Below are positions 32,124 to 41,576 of a stretch of DNA of 64,000 nt, piece by piece (the first letter of the stretch is position 1; each line of letters starts with the position of its first letter). The notes beneath the pieces are model-generated. The model was not told the origin of the DNA, did no database searches, and saw only the letters and a program-made list of their open reading frames with translations. This stretch comes from Pseudomonas anguilliseptica. GTDB taxonomy: Bacteria > Pseudomonadota > Gammaproteobacteria > Pseudomonadales > Pseudomonadaceae. A program made the position numbers and the translations under genes. Where the stretch lies: positions 1 to 64,000 of the forward strand of contig NZ_JAEIOI010000003.1 in assembly GCF_021375795.1 (NCBI RefSeq), in the 5' to 3' direction.

Positions 32124-32504
32124 ATGAGCGATCCGCGTTACCACATCGACGTCAGCGTCGTGACCCGCTACCTGCCGGAGCAGTCGCAGCCGGAACAGAA
32201 CCGTTTTGCCTTCGCCTACACCGTTACGGTGAGCAACAACGGCGAATTGCCGGCCAAGCTGCTGTCCCGCCACTGGGTCATCACCGATGGTGATGGCCGT
32301 GTGCAGGAGGTCCGCGGTGCCGGCGTAGTCGGTCAGCAGCCGCTGATCGAAGCCGGTGCCAGCCACACCTACAGCAGCGGCACAGTGATGACCACCCGCG
32401 TGGGCATCATGCAGGGCAGCTACCAGATGCTCGCCGAAGACGGCAAACGCTTTGACGCTGTGATCGCGCCCTTCCGTCTCGCGGTGCCGGGCTCGTTACA
32501 CTAA
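32124..32504 (+). CDS. apaG: ApaG domain protein
   Basis: Small fibronectin III-like fold protein of uncertain role, long linked to Co2+/Mg2+ homeostasis and cotranscribed with apaH. The 126-residue protein shows the conserved [20 protein letters not shown] strands and HWVITDGDG. Stop and apaH start overlap (TAATG). PAO1 PA0591. Confidence 0.95.
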   Translation: MSDPRYHIDVSVVTRYLPEQSQPEQNRFAFAYTVTVSNNGELPAKLLSRHWVITDGDGRVQEVRGAGVVGQQPLIEAGASHTYSSGTVMTTRVGIMQGSYQMLAEDGKRFDAVIAPFRLAVPGSLH

Positions 32505-33325
32505 TGAGTACCTATGCCGTCGGCGACCTGCAAGGCTGCCTGAAACCCCTGCAATGCCTGCTTGAACGTGTGGCGTTTGATCCGGCACAGGACAAACTGT
32601 GGCTGGTCGGTGACCTGGTCAACCGTGGCCCTGAGTCGCTGGCGACGCTGCGCTTTCTCTACAGCATGCGCAGTGTCCTGACCTGCGTGCTGGGTAATCA
32701 CGACCTGCACCTGTTGGCCGTGGCGCACAATATCGAGCGTTTGAAGAAAGGCGACACCCTGCGCGAAATCATCGACGCGCCGGATGCCGCCGACCTGCTC
32801 GACTGGCTGCGCCGGCAAAAGCTGCTGCATTACGACGAAGCTCGTGACACCGCCCTGGTACATGCCGGCATTCCGCCGCAGTGGAACATGAGCAAAGCGC
32901 TCAAGCGCGCTGCTGAAGTGGAGGAAGCCCTGCGCGACGACGCGCGCCTGCCGCTGTTTCTCGACGGTATGTATGGTAACGAGCCCGCCAAATGGGACGG
33001 TGATTTACAGGGTGTGACGCGCCTGCGGGTGATCACCAACTATTTCACCCGCATGCGTTTCTGCAAGGCCGATGGCACCCTCGACCTGAAAAGCAAGGAA
33101 GGTGTCGGCAGCGCCCCTGCCGGCTACGCCCCCTGGTTCAGTTACAAACAGCGCAAGACCCGCGGCCAGCGCATTATCTTCGGCCACTGGGCGGCACTCG
33201 AAGGACAATCCCCAGAGCCTGACGTGATCGCCCTGGACACCGGCTGTGTATGGGGCGCGAGCATGACCCTGATGAATATCGATAGCGGCGAGAAATACAG
33301 CTGCGACTGTAAGGAGCAAGCATGA
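32504..33325 (+). CDS. apaH: Diadenosine tetraphosphatase
   Basis: Symmetrically cleaves Ap4A to two ADP and removes Np4 caps from RNA. The 273-residue calcineurin-like protein has the metal motifs GDLQGC (residues 7-12), GDLVNRG and GNHDLH, then [10 protein letters not shown]. It overlaps both neighbours by a few bases. PAO1 PA0590. Confidence 0.97.
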   Translation: MSTYAVGDLQGCLKPLQCLLERVAFDPAQDKLWLVGDLVNRGPESLATLRFLYSMRSVLTCVLGNHDLHLLAVAHNIERLKKGDTLREIIDAPDAADLLDWLRRQKLLHYDEARDTALVHAGIPPQWNMSKALKRAAEVEEALRDDARLPLFLDGMYGNEPAKWDGDLQGVTRLRVITNYFTRMRFCKADGTLDLKSKEGVGSAPAGYAPWFSYKQRKTRGQRIIFGHWAALEGQSPEPDVIALDTGCVWGASMTLMNIDSGEKYSCDCKEQA

Positions 33326-33651
33326 GCGAGTTCAAACGCATCCCCCCCGAGCAGGCCCAGGCATTGCGTCAGCAAGGCGCAGTGGTGGTCGACATTCGTG
33401 ATCCACAAAGCTTTGCCGCCGGACACATCAGCGGCTCGCAGCATCTCGACAATCACTCGCTGCACGCCTTTATCACTCAGGCCGATCTCGACGCACCACT
33501 GATCGTCACCTGCTACCACGGCAACTCCAGCCAGAGCGCGGCGACCTATCTGGTCAGCCAGGGCTTCAGCGACGTCTACAGCCTTGATGGCGGCTTCGAA
33601 CTGTGGCGCACAACCTTCCCTAACGACACCGCACACAGCTCGGAAGAATAA
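33322..33651 (+). CDS. glpE: Thiosulfate sulfurtransferase GlpE
   Basis: Single-domain rhodanese that transfers sulfur from thiosulfate to cyanide or thiols. The 109-residue protein has the [14 protein letters not shown] motif and the active-site loop CYHGNSS with Cys near residue 65. The start overlaps apaH by ATGA. A GC hairpin (33697-33704 with 33726-33733) follows within 80 bases. PAO1 PA0589. Confidence 0.95.
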   Translation: MSEFKRIPPEQAQALRQQGAVVVDIRDPQSFAAGHISGSQHLDNHSLHAFITQADLDAPLIVTCYHGNSSQSAATYLVSQGFSDVYSLDGGFELWRTTFPNDTAHSSEE

Positions 33652-34067
33652 TTTTCTCCACGCCCAGGCCGCGCCAGCTGTGGCCTGCCGGGCATTGCCG
33701 AGCAGCAGCAATATCCTGTTATCGTTGCTCGGCCCTTGACCTCGCTGATTCCGAACTATCCTTTAGCTCAGGCCATCCAAAACAAGGTAGAGCCGGCCAA
33801 ACGGCATCGGGCCATCGGTAAGAACCTGTTCAAGGTCTCGCGAGCTAGAGTCATGCAGGGCAAGAACAGGCGAGGAAGCGGAGTTTACTGATGTAAATGA
33901 GCATTCCGAGTCTGTTCTTAACGCAGCAGGGCCGACGCGCAGCAGACGTTGGACAAGTTCCAAGATTATTAGGTGTTCTGGGGGTTTTACCCGGCGGCAT
34001 CCGCACCGGGGCTACCAAGCGCCTGACCGAACCCGCACCGGCTCTGCGCATCGAGCGAGGTGAAGTC
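33652..34067 (+). other. Gene-free leader region before prkA
   Basis: A 416-base stretch without a credible gene. It holds an 8-bp hairpin after glpE (33697-33733), a long structured element (33822-33960, listed separately), a 15-base inverted repeat TTGGA-N5-TCCAA at 33949-33963 overlapping the element's end, and the prkA leader with GAGGTG ribosome site. An in-frame extension of prkA begins inside the structured element but does not look protein-like. Confidence 0.7.
33822..33960 (+). repeat. Structured intergenic element, three-way-junction-like
   Basis: Three nested inverted repeats are visible. The outer arms are 33822-33831 and 33951-33960, 10 bp with one mismatch and one G-T pair. A middle hairpin has arms 33862-33869 and 33912-33919 (8 bp perfect), then inner GGAAGC/GC-A-TTCC (33874-33879, 33901-33907), then TTTAC/GTAAA (33884-33888, 33893-33897) with a TGAT loop. 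A third short stem AACG/CGTT (33920-33923, 33947-33950) encloses a repeated GCAGCAG. The layout suggests a folded RNA or a dispersed palindromic element. It appears once in this window; I believe similar sequences recur between Pseudomonas genes but cannot check. Confidence 0.6.
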
Positions 34068-35990
34068 ATGAGCATATTCAGCCACTTCCAACAACGTTTC
34101 GAAGCGACTCGCCAGGAGGAGTTTTCCCTCCAGGAGTACCTCGAGCTGTGCAAACAGGATCGCAGCGCCTACGCCTCGGCAGCCGAGCGCCTGTTGCTGG
34201 CCATCGGTGAGCCGGAACTGCTCGATACCTCAACCGACCCACGACTCTCGCGAATTTTCTCCAACAAGGTGATTCGCCGTTACCCGGCGTTTGCCGACTT
34301 CCATGGCATGGAAGAGTGCATCGACCAGATCGTTTCCTACTTCCGCCATGCCGCTCAAGGTCTGGAAGAGAAGAAGCAAATCCTCTACCTGCTCGGCCCG
34401 GTAGGCGGCGGTAAATCCTCGCTGGCGGAAAAACTCAAAAACCTGATCGAAAAGGTGCCGTTTTATGCCATCAAAGGCTCGCCGGTATTTGAGTCGCCAC
34501 TGGGCCTGTTCAGCGACGCTGAAGACGGCGCCATCCTCGAAGAGGATTACGGCATCCCCCGGCGCTACCTCAACAGCATCATGTCGCCTTGGGCCACCAA
34601 GCGCCTGCAAGAGTTCGGCGGCGATATCAGCCAGTTCCGCGTAGTCAAACTGTACCCGTCGATCCTCAACCAGATCGCCGTGGCCAAGACCGAGCCGGGC
34701 GACGAAAACAACCAGGACATCTCCGCGCTGGTCGGTAAGGTGGACATCCGCAAGCTCGAGGAATACCCACAGAACGACGCCGACGCCTACAGCTACTCGG
34801 GCGCGCTGTGCCGGGCCAACCAGGGCCTGATGGAATTCGTCGAGATGTTCAAGGCACCGATCAAGGTGCTGCACCCGCTGCTGACCGCCACCCAGGAGGG
34901 CAACTACAACAGCACCGAAGGCCTCGGCGCGATCCCTTACAGCGGCATCCTGCTGGCCCACTCCAACGAGTCGGAATGGCACAGCTTCCGTAACAACAAG
35001 AACAACGAGGCGTTCATCGACCGCATCTACATCGTCAAAGTGCCGTACTGCCTGCGCGTGTCGGACGAGATCAAGATCTACGACAAGCTGCTGATCAACA
35101 GCTCGCTGTCCAAGGCCCACTGTGCGCCGGATACGCTGAAGATGCTTGCGCAGTTCTCCGTGCTCAGCCGCCTGAAGGAGCCGGAAAACTCCAACGTCTA
35201 CTCGAAGATGCGCGTCTACGACGGCGAAAACCTCAAGGACACCGACCCCAAGGCCAAGTCGATTCAGGAATACCGCGACAGCGCCGGTGTCGATGAAGGC
35301 ATGAACGGCCTGTCGACCCGCTTCGCCTTCAAGATTCTCTCCAAGGTGTTCAACTTCGACCCCCACGAGATCGCGGCCAACCCGGTGCACCTGCTGTATG
35401 TGCTGGAGCAGCAGATCGAGCAGGAACAGTTCCCCGCCGAAACCCGCGAGCGCTACCTGCGCTTTATCAAGGAGTACCTGGCGCCGCGCTACATCGAGTT
35501 TATCGGCAAGGAAATCCAGACCGCTTACCTCGAGTCCTACAGTGAGTACGGGCAAAACATCTTCGACCGCTATGTGCTGTACGCCGACTTCTGGATTCAG
35601 GATCAGGAATACCGCGACCCGGAAACCGGCGAGATTCTCAACCGCGTGGCCCTCAACGAGGAGCTGGAGAAGATCGAGAAACCCGCAGGCATCAGCAACC
35701 CGAAGGATTTCCGCAACGAGATCGTCAACTTCGTGCTGCGCGCCCGCGCCAACAACAATGGCAAGAACCCCACCTGGCTCAGCTACGAGAAGCTGCGCGT
35801 GGTGATCGAGAAGAAAATGTTCTCCAACACCGAAGACCTGCTGCCGGTTATCAGCTTCAACGCCAAGGCGAGCAAGGAGGATCAACAGAAACACAACGAC
35901 TTCGTCACTCGCATGGTCGAGCGCGGCTACACCGACAAGCAGGTGCGCCTGTTGTCCGAGTGGTATCTGCGGGTTCGTAAATCGCAATAA
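34068..35990 (+). CDS. prkA: PrkA-type serine protein kinase with AAA domain
   Basis: Stress-linked kinase (YeaG in E. coli) acting with YeaH and YcgB. The 640-residue protein has an N-terminal AAA module with Walker A LLGPVGGGKSSL near residue 108, and a C-terminal kinase-like region. The ATG at 34068 with GAGGTG upstream gives the conserved MSIFSHFQQRFEATRQEE start. It is followed by yeaH and spoVR/ycgB, the classic three-gene set that in enterobacteria is RpoS- and nitrogen-starvation-induced. PAO1 PA0588. Confidence 0.96.
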   Translation: MSIFSHFQQRFEATRQEEFSLQEYLELCKQDRSAYASAAERLLLAIGEPELLDTSTDPRLSRIFSNKVIRRYPAFADFHGMEECIDQIVSYFRHAAQGLEEKKQILYLLGPVGGGKSSLAEKLKNLIEKVPFYAIKGSPVFESPLGLFSDAEDGAILEEDYGIPRRYLNSIMSPWATKRLQEFGGDISQFRVVKLYPSILNQIAVAKTEPGDENNQDISALVGKVDIRKLEEYPQNDADAYSYSGALCRANQGLMEFVEMFKAPIKVLHPLLTATQEGNYNSTEGLGAIPYSGILLAHSNESEWHSFRNNKNNEAFIDRIYIVKVPYCLRVSDEIKIYDKLLINSSLSKAHCAPDTLKMLAQFSVLSRLKEPENSNVYSKMRVYDGENLKDTDPKAKSIQEYRDSAGVDEGMNGLSTRFAFKILSKVFNFDPHEIAANPVHLLYVLEQQIEQEQFPAETRERYLRFIKEYLAPRYIEFIGKEIQTAYLESYSEYGQNIFDRYVLYADFWIQDQEYRDPETGEILNRVALNEELEKIEKPAGISNPKDFRNEIVNFVLRARANNNGKNPTWLSYEKLRVVIEKKMFSNTEDLLPVISFNAKASKEDQQKHNDFVTRMVERGYTDKQVRLLSEWYLRVRKSQ

Positions 35991-36086
35991 AGCGGCCTGG
36001 CGCAACCGGCCAGGGAGCAGCGCAGAGCGCGGCAACGTGCTCTGCCAGCGCTTGCGCCTGATGCCTGCAGTGCACGGAGGGCAGTT

Positions 36087-37358
36087 ATGAGCCATGTGAT
36101 CGACCGCCGCCTGAACGGCAAGAACAAGAGCACGGTAAACCGCCAGCGTTTCCTGCGGCGCTACCGTGACCACATCAAGAAGGCCGTGGAAGAAGCGGTC
36201 AGCCGCCGCTCCATCACCGATATGGAGCACGGCGAACAGATCAGCATCCCCGGTCGCGATATCGACGAGCCGGTATTGCACCACGGCCGCGGTGGTCGCC
36301 AGACCACCGTGCACCCCGGCAACCGCGAATTCACCACCGGCGAGAAGATTGCCCGCCCGCAAGGCGGTGGCGGCGGACAAGGCGCAGGCAAGGCCAGCAA
36401 CTCCGGCGAAGGCATGGACGAGTTCGTCTTCCAGATCACCCAGGAGGAATTCCTCGACTTCATGTTCGAGGATTTAGAACTGCCCAATCTGATCAAGCGC
36501 CACCTGACCGGCAGCGACACCTTCAAAAATGTGCGGGCCGGTATCAGCAATGAAGGCAACCCGTCGCGCATCAATATCGTGCGCACTCTGCGCTCGGCCC
36601 ATGCCCGTCGCATTGCCTTGTCCGGCAGCAGCCGCAACAAGCTCAAAAGCGCCCAGGCCGAACTGGAGCGCCTGAAGCTGGAGCAGCCAGACAACCTCAG
36701 CGATATCCAAGCACTCGAAGAAGAAGTCGGCAAACTGCGTGCGCGGATCAAGCGTGTGCCCTTCCTCGACACCTTCGACCTCAAATACAACCTGCTGGTC
36801 AAGCAACCCAACCCCAGCTCGAAAGCGGTGATGTTCTGCCTGATGGACGTGTCCGGCTCGATGACCCAATCGACCAAAGACATCGCCAAACGCTTCTTTA
36901 TCCTGCTGTACCTGTTCCTCAAACGGAACTACGACAAGATCGAGGTGGTGTTTATCCGTCACCACACCAGTGCCCGCGAAGTGGACGAGCAGGAGTTCTT
37001 CTACTCGCGCGAAACCGGCGGCACCATCGTTTCCAGTGCGCTCAAGCTGATGCAGGAGATCATGGCCGAGCGCTACCCGATCAACGAATGGAATATCTAC
37101 GCCGCCCAGGCGTCGGATGGCGACAACTGGAATGACGACTCGCCGGTGTGCCGGGATATCCTGATCAAGCAGATCATGCCGTTCGTGCAGTACTTCACCT
37201 ACGTCGAGATCACCCCGCGCGAGCACCAGGCGCTGTGGTTCGAGTACGAGCAGGTCAGCGAAGCCTTCGCCGACACCTTTGCCCAACAGCAGCTGGTGTC
37301 GGCCGGCGACATCTACCCGGTATTCCGCGACCTGTTCCAGCGGAGGCTCGTGACATGA
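36087..37358 (+). CDS. yeaH: YeaH/YhbH family protein (DUF444, VWA-like)
   Basis: Partner of PrkA, biochemical role unknown. The 423-residue protein has a basic N terminus with a Gly-rich linker ([10 protein letters not shown] near residue 94), a coiled-coil (about 190-220), and a VWA-like domain with the metal-site sequence [10 protein letters not shown] near residue 253. The stop overlaps the spoVR start by ATGA. PAO1 PA0587. Confidence 0.94.
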   Translation: MSHVIDRRLNGKNKSTVNRQRFLRRYRDHIKKAVEEAVSRRSITDMEHGEQISIPGRDIDEPVLHHGRGGRQTTVHPGNREFTTGEKIARPQGGGGGQGAGKASNSGEGMDEFVFQITQEEFLDFMFEDLELPNLIKRHLTGSDTFKNVRAGISNEGNPSRINIVRTLRSAHARRIALSGSSRNKLKSAQAELERLKLEQPDNLSDIQALEEEVGKLRARIKRVPFLDTFDLKYNLLVKQPNPSSKAVMFCLMDVSGSMTQSTKDIAKRFFILLYLFLKRNYDKIEVVFIRHHTSAREVDEQEFFYSRETGGTIVSSALKLMQEIMAERYPINEWNIYAAQASDGDNWNDDSPVCRDILIKQIMPFVQYFTYVEITPREHQALWFEYEQVSEAFADTFAQQQLVSAGDIYPVFRDLFQRRLVT

Positions 37359-38923
37359 GCAACAGCAAAGACAAGAAGCGCCAACCGATTTCCACTGGCT
37401 CGGAGTGGACCTTTGAACTGATCCGTCAGTACGACCGGGAGATCGCGCGCATCGCCGAGCGCTATGCGCTGGACACCTACCCCAACCAGATCGAAGTGAT
37501 CACCGCCGAACAGATGATGGATGCCTACGCCTCAGTGGGCATGCCGCTGGGTTACCACCACTGGTCCTACGGCAAACACTTCCTCAGCACTGAAAAAGGC
37601 TACAAGCGCGGACAGATGGGCCTGGCCTACGAGATCGTGATCAACTCCGATCCGTGCATCGCCTACCTGATGGAAGAAAACACCATCTGCATGCAGGCCC
37701 TGGTGATTGCACATGCCTGCTACGGCCACAACAGTTTCTTCAAGGGCAACTACCTGTTCCGCACCTGGACCGACGCCAGCTCGATCATCGATTACCTGGT
37801 GTTCGCCAAGCAGTACATCATGCAGTGCGAGGAGCGCCACGGCATCGATGCGGTGGAAGACCTACTGGATTCCTGTCACGCCCTGATGAACTACGGCGTC
37901 GACCGCTACAAACGCCCCTACCCGATCTCCGCCGAAGAGGAACGGCGGCGCATGAAGGATCGTGAAGAACACCTGCAGAAGCAGATTAACGACCTCTGGC
38001 GCACCATCCCGAAAAGCGCCAGCAAAGGTGATGGCAAAGACAGCAAGCGCTTCCCTGCCGAACCGCAGGAAAACATCCTGTACTTCCTGGAAAAACACGC
38101 GCCGCTGCTGGAGCCCTGGCAGCGCGAGATCATTCGCATCGTGCGCAAGATCGCCCAGTACTTCTACCCGCAGCGCCAGACCCAGGTGATGAACGAAGGC
38201 TGGGCCACTTTCTGGCACTACACCCTGATGAACGACCTGTACGACGAAGGCCTGGTCACCGACGGCTTTATGATGGAGTTTCTGCAGTCGCACACCAGCG
38301 TGGTCTACCAGCCGCCGTTCGACAGCCCCTACTACAGCGGCATCAACCCCTATGCCCTGGGTTTTGCCATGTACCGCGACATCCGCCGTATCTGCGAAGA
38401 ACCCACCGAAGAAGATCGCCGCTGGTTCCCCGACATTGCCGGCAGCGACTGGCTGAGCACCCTGAAGTTCGCCATGACCAGCTTCAAGGATGAGAGTTTT
38501 ATCCTGCAGTACCTGTCGCCCAAGGTGATCCGCGACCTCAAGCTGTTCAGCATTCTCGACGACGACCAGAAAGACGAACTGTACGTCCCTGCTATCCATG
38601 ACGAGCCCGGCTATCGCAGCATCCGCGAAACCCTGGCGGCGCAATACAACCTGGGCAACCGCGAACCCAACGTGCAGATATGGAGCATTGATCGGCGCGG
38701 CGACCGCTCACTGACCCTGCGCCATCAGCAGCATGACCGCAAACCGTTGGGCAATTCGACCGAGGAAGTGCTCAAGCACCTGCACCGTCTGTGGAGCTTC
38801 AACATCCACCTGGAGATCTATCAGGGCGAACAACTGATCAGCACCCAGCACGTGCCGCCCAAACATGAGAACGAGCATGACAACGACTACCCACGCCTCG
38901 ATCTGATGATTCCGCCCATTTGA
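37355..38923 (+). CDS. ycgB: SpoVR family protein (YcgB)
   Basis: Function unknown; conserved third member of the prkA-yeaH-spoVR set. The 522-residue protein shows family segments [51 protein letters not shown] and [11 protein letters not shown], with many His, Cys and Glu residues suggestive of a metal site. The ATG at 37355 overlaps the yeaH stop; an upstream frame inside yeaH is a shadow. PAO1 PA0586. Confidence 0.95.
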   Translation: MSNSKDKKRQPISTGSEWTFELIRQYDREIARIAERYALDTYPNQIEVITAEQMMDAYASVGMPLGYHHWSYGKHFLSTEKGYKRGQMGLAYEIVINSDPCIAYLMEENTICMQALVIAHACYGHNSFFKGNYLFRTWTDASSIIDYLVFAKQYIMQCEERHGIDAVEDLLDSCHALMNYGVDRYKRPYPISAEEERRRMKDREEHLQKQINDLWRTIPKSASKGDGKDSKRFPAEPQENILYFLEKHAPLLEPWQREIIRIVRKIAQYFYPQRQTQVMNEGWATFWHYTLMNDLYDEGLVTDGFMMEFLQSHTSVVYQPPFDSPYYSGINPYALGFAMYRDIRRICEEPTEEDRRWFPDIAGSDWLSTLKFAMTSFKDESFILQYLSPKVIRDLKLFSILDDDQKDELYVPAIHDEPGYRSIRETLAAQYNLGNREPNVQIWSIDRRGDRSLTLRHQQHDRKPLGNSTEEVLKHLHRLWSFNIHLEIYQGEQLISTQHVPPKHENEHDNDYPRLDLMIPPI

Positions 38924-38985
38924 TCGGTTGCGCAGGCACCATGTCGAACACCAGCATGCGCAGCAGAGCAACCGGGAGTCTGCTG

Positions 38986-39498
38986 ATGCGCCTGTTTACC
39001 GTGTTACTGCTGTGCCTGGCCCTGGCCACCTGTAGCAGCCAGCTACCGCGCGCCCAGGTCCTGACCCCCGCCAGCGCCGAACTGGCAAGTAAACGCAGCT
39101 TCAGCCTGATCGCTGCCGAGCAGGCGGTAGAGGGTGACGTACCCTTTGCCGAGCGCTATGAACAGCTTGAGCAACTGCTGCGCGAAGGCCTGAGCAACCG
39201 CGGTTACCAAGCCAGCCCGAGAGCAGAAATTCAGGTCTATTACTGGCTGGCCGTGCAGGAGAGCCCACTGGATTTCAAGGTCGACGCAGCCCCGCCCACT
39301 CCACTCGGCCCCTACCAGGCGATCCATCGTCTGCGAGATGAAACCGGTACCCTACGCATCCGCCTGACGACCCCAGAACAGCAAACCCTTTGGGAGGGCC
39401 TGGTCAGCACCGGCCTGAGCCCGGCCAAAGACAGCGCCGAACTGCTCGAGCGCGCCACCCAAGCACTCCTGCAGCAGATTCCCACGGCCAGCCCGTAG
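38986..39498 (+). CDS. DUF4136 family lipoprotein-like protein
   Basis: Unknown envelope protein. The 170-residue product has a hydrophobic signal (residues 2-16) ending LALATC, a borderline lipobox (Thr at -1), then a DUF4136-like domain with SFSLIAAEQ and QVYYWLAVQE. The ATG at 38986 has GGGAG about 8 bases upstream and places the signal at the N terminus. An earlier in-frame start would overlap the spoVR end. PAO1 PA0585. Confidence 0.82.
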   Translation: MRLFTVLLLCLALATCSSQLPRAQVLTPASAELASKRSFSLIAAEQAVEGDVPFAERYEQLEQLLREGLSNRGYQASPRAEIQVYYWLAVQESPLDFKVDAAPPTPLGPYQAIHRLRDETGTLRIRLTTPEQQTLWEGLVSTGLSPAKDSAELLERATQALLQQIPTASP

Positions 39499-39598
39499 CC
39501 AGTGCAATCCAGCCCCCTTCAGAACGTCACCAAGCCACAGCACTAACCGGACAACCCCGGCATCCAGCCGTTATGCTCTGCACAACGGAGGATGAGCC

Positions 39599-40831
39599 AT
39601 GCAGATTTACAAAGTGGGCGGCGCTGTGCGCGACCGCCTGTTGGGCCGCGAGGTCAGCGAGATCGACTGGGTCGTGGTCGGCGCCAGCGCCGAGCAGATG
39701 CTTGAATTGGGCTACCGTCCGGTAGGCGCGGACTTCCCGGTGTTCCTGCACCCGCAGACAGGCGAGGAATACGCCCTGGCGCGCACCGAACGCAAGAGCG
39801 GGCGCGGTTACGGCGGTTTCACCTTCTTCGCCAGTCCAGAAGTCACCCTGGAAGAGGATTTGATCCGCCGCGACCTGACCGTCAACGCCATGGCCGAGGA
39901 CGATCACGGCACACTGATCGACCCCTACGGCGGCCAGCAAGACCTGGCCGCCAAGCTGTTGCGCCATGTCTCCCCGGCCTTTGCCGAAGACCCGCTGCGC
40001 GTGCTGCGCGTCGCCCGTTTTGCCGCCCGCTATGCGCCCCTGGGTTTTAGCGTGGCCGCAGAAACCATGGCGCTGATGCGTGAACTGAGCGAATCCGGCG
40101 AACTCACGGCGCTGACGCCGGAACGCAGCTGGAAGGAAATCTCCCGCGCGCTGATGGAACCGCGCCCGGATGTATTTATTCAGGTGCTGCGCGACTGCGG
40201 CGCGCTGCGCGTTCTGCTGCCGGAGGTCGACGTGCTGTTCGGCATCCCACAGCCACCGGCCCATCACCCGGAAATCGACACCGGCGTGCATGTCCTCAGC
40301 GTGTTGCGCCAGTGCGCCGAACACCAACAACCGCTGACGGTGCGTTGGGCCTGCCTGCTGCACGATGTCGGCAAGGGCCTGACGCCCGAGGCCGAGTGGC
40401 CACGCCACATCGCCCATGAACACAAGGGCCTGAAACTGATCCGGGCGATCAACCAACGCTGCAAGGCGCCCAAGGATTGTCAGGAACTGGCTCTACAGGT
40501 CGGCGAGTTCCACACCCACGGCCACCGCGCCCTGGAACTCAAACCCTCGACCTTGCTCAAGCTGCTGCAAGGTTTCGACGTGTTCCGCCGCCCGCAGCGT
40601 TTTGAAGAGTTTATCGCCGCCTGCGAGATGGACGCCCGCGGCCGCCTCGGTTTGGAGCAACGGCCCTACCCACAAGCGGACTACCTGCGCGCTGCCATGC
40701 ATGCCGCGCGGGCAGTGGCCGTACAGCCGTTGCTGGCTCGTGGCCTGCAAGGCGCCGAACTGGGCAACGCCCTGCAGGAAGAACGTCTGCAGGCAGTGCA
40801 GCAATTCTGCCAGGCACACCCTCGAACGTAG
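39599..40831 (+). CDS. cca: CCA tRNA nucleotidyltransferase
   Basis: Adds and repairs the 3' CCA of tRNAs; class II enzyme with an HD phosphohydrolase domain. The 410-residue protein has GGAVRD at residues 7-12, [23 protein letters not shown] and the HD motif in LLHDVGKG near residue 255. The normally invariant catalytic DxD (Asp-Arg-Asp or Asp-Ile-Asp followed by Trp) reads Glu-Ile-Asp-Trp here, so the first metal carboxylate is Glu (codon 39659-39661). Everything else looks intact. PAO1 PA0584. Confidence 0.95.
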   Translation: MQIYKVGGAVRDRLLGREVSEIDWVVVGASAEQMLELGYRPVGADFPVFLHPQTGEEYALARTERKSGRGYGGFTFFASPEVTLEEDLIRRDLTVNAMAEDDHGTLIDPYGGQQDLAAKLLRHVSPAFAEDPLRVLRVARFAARYAPLGFSVAAETMALMRELSESGELTALTPERSWKEISRALMEPRPDVFIQVLRDCGALRVLLPEVDVLFGIPQPPAHHPEIDTGVHVLSVLRQCAEHQQPLTVRWACLLHDVGKGLTPEAEWPRHIAHEHKGLKLIRAINQRCKAPKDCQELALQVGEFHTHGHRALELKPSTLLKLLQGFDVFRRPQRFEEFIAACEMDARGRLGLEQRPYPQADYLRAAMHAARAVAVQPLLARGLQGAELGNALQEERLQAVQQFCQAHPRT

Positions 40832-40899
40832 CGTTCCGCGCAACACACTGTTAGGCTGGAGCCCTTGCAGCACTAGGCCTCCAGCCCAATCACGCATAA

Positions 40900-40915
40900 A
40901 TTTTGACGCCAAAAT
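40900..40915. promoter_or_regulatory. Inverted repeat upstream of yfiR
   Basis: ATTTTG and CAAAAT arms (6 bp perfect) around ACGC, 119 bases before yfiR, followed by a second near-palindrome AGCG-TATG-CGCT at 40919-40930. They lie in the 200-base gap after cca where the yfiRNB promoter should be; no good -35/-10 pair was found. Confidence 0.35.
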
Positions 40916-41033
40916 CTAAGCGTATGCGCTTTACTCAACAAGAGCCTGCTTGTGCACCCAACCCGTACGGCACACAAGCACTGAACAGGCCACGCCGGAG
41001 ACCTTCACTTTGTACCTGACCCGTATTCTGTTT

Positions 41034-41576
41034 ATGCGCACACCTCGACATCTGCTCTGTAGTGTACTGCTCGCATTCCTGCCGGCATTGGCTCGCGCCG
41101 AAGCGGCCACACCGGACAGTGCCACTCTGCGCGCCAATCAGGTTGCCCATGTGGTTCACGGCATCCTCAGCTACGCCCGCTGGCCTCAGCAGCACGACAC
41201 CCTGCGCCTGTGCGTGATTGCGCCAACCGAATACACCGACCAACTGTGGCAAAACCACGAACTGGAATCGCGCCAGCCGGTACAGGTGCGCCGCTTGCTG
41301 GTAGACAGCCCGCAGCTGGAAACCGAGTGCGACGCCGTATACCTCGGCGTGATTGAGGAGAATCAGCGCCTCGCACTGTTCAACCGCCTGGTCGGTAAAC
41401 CTATCCTGACCATCAGCGAAAGCAGCAAAGCCTGCAGCGAGGGCAGCCTGTTCTGCCTGAACATCAGCGATGAGCATGTCGCCTTCAAGGTCAACCTCGA
41501 TGCCGTCGCGCGAAGTGGCATCCGCATTCACCCCAACGTGCTGCAACTGGGCAAACGCGCAGGGCCGCAGCCATGA
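41034..41576 (+). CDS. yfiR: Periplasmic repressor YfiR of the YfiN system
   Basis: In P. aeruginosa YfiR binds the periplasmic part of the diguanylate cyclase YfiN and keeps it off. This product of 180 residues has a signal peptide (cleavage near residue 18-20, ALARA) and a DUF4154 domain with ILSYARWP, LRLCVIAP, and late cysteine-containing CSEGSLFCLNIS. Two pairs of Cys could make the disulfides that stabilise YfiR. The ATG at 41034 lacks a ribosome site; an in-frame TTG at 41010 with GGAG 9 bases upstream would add eight residues and may be the true start. The stop overlaps yfiN by ATGA. Confidence 0.88.
   Translation: MRTPRHLLCSVLLAFLPALARAEAATPDSATLRANQVAHVVHGILSYARWPQQHDTLRLCVIAPTEYTDQLWQNHELESRQPVQVRRLLVDSPQLETECDAVYLGVIEENQRLALFNRLVGKPILTISESSKACSEGSLFCLNISDEHVAFKVNLDAVARSGIRIHPNVLQLGKRAGPQP

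Noticed and set aside
33897..34067. In-frame N-terminal extension of prkA starting inside the structured element
   Set aside because: PrkA family proteins begin MSIFSHF; the ATG at 34068 has a good GAGGTG site, while the extension has none.
34230..36380. Very long minus-strand open frame (716 codons) opposite prkA and the start of yeaH
   Set aside because: It mirrors highly conserved prkA codons in GC-rich DNA; such antisense frames arise from codon bias. No domain or ribosome site supports it.
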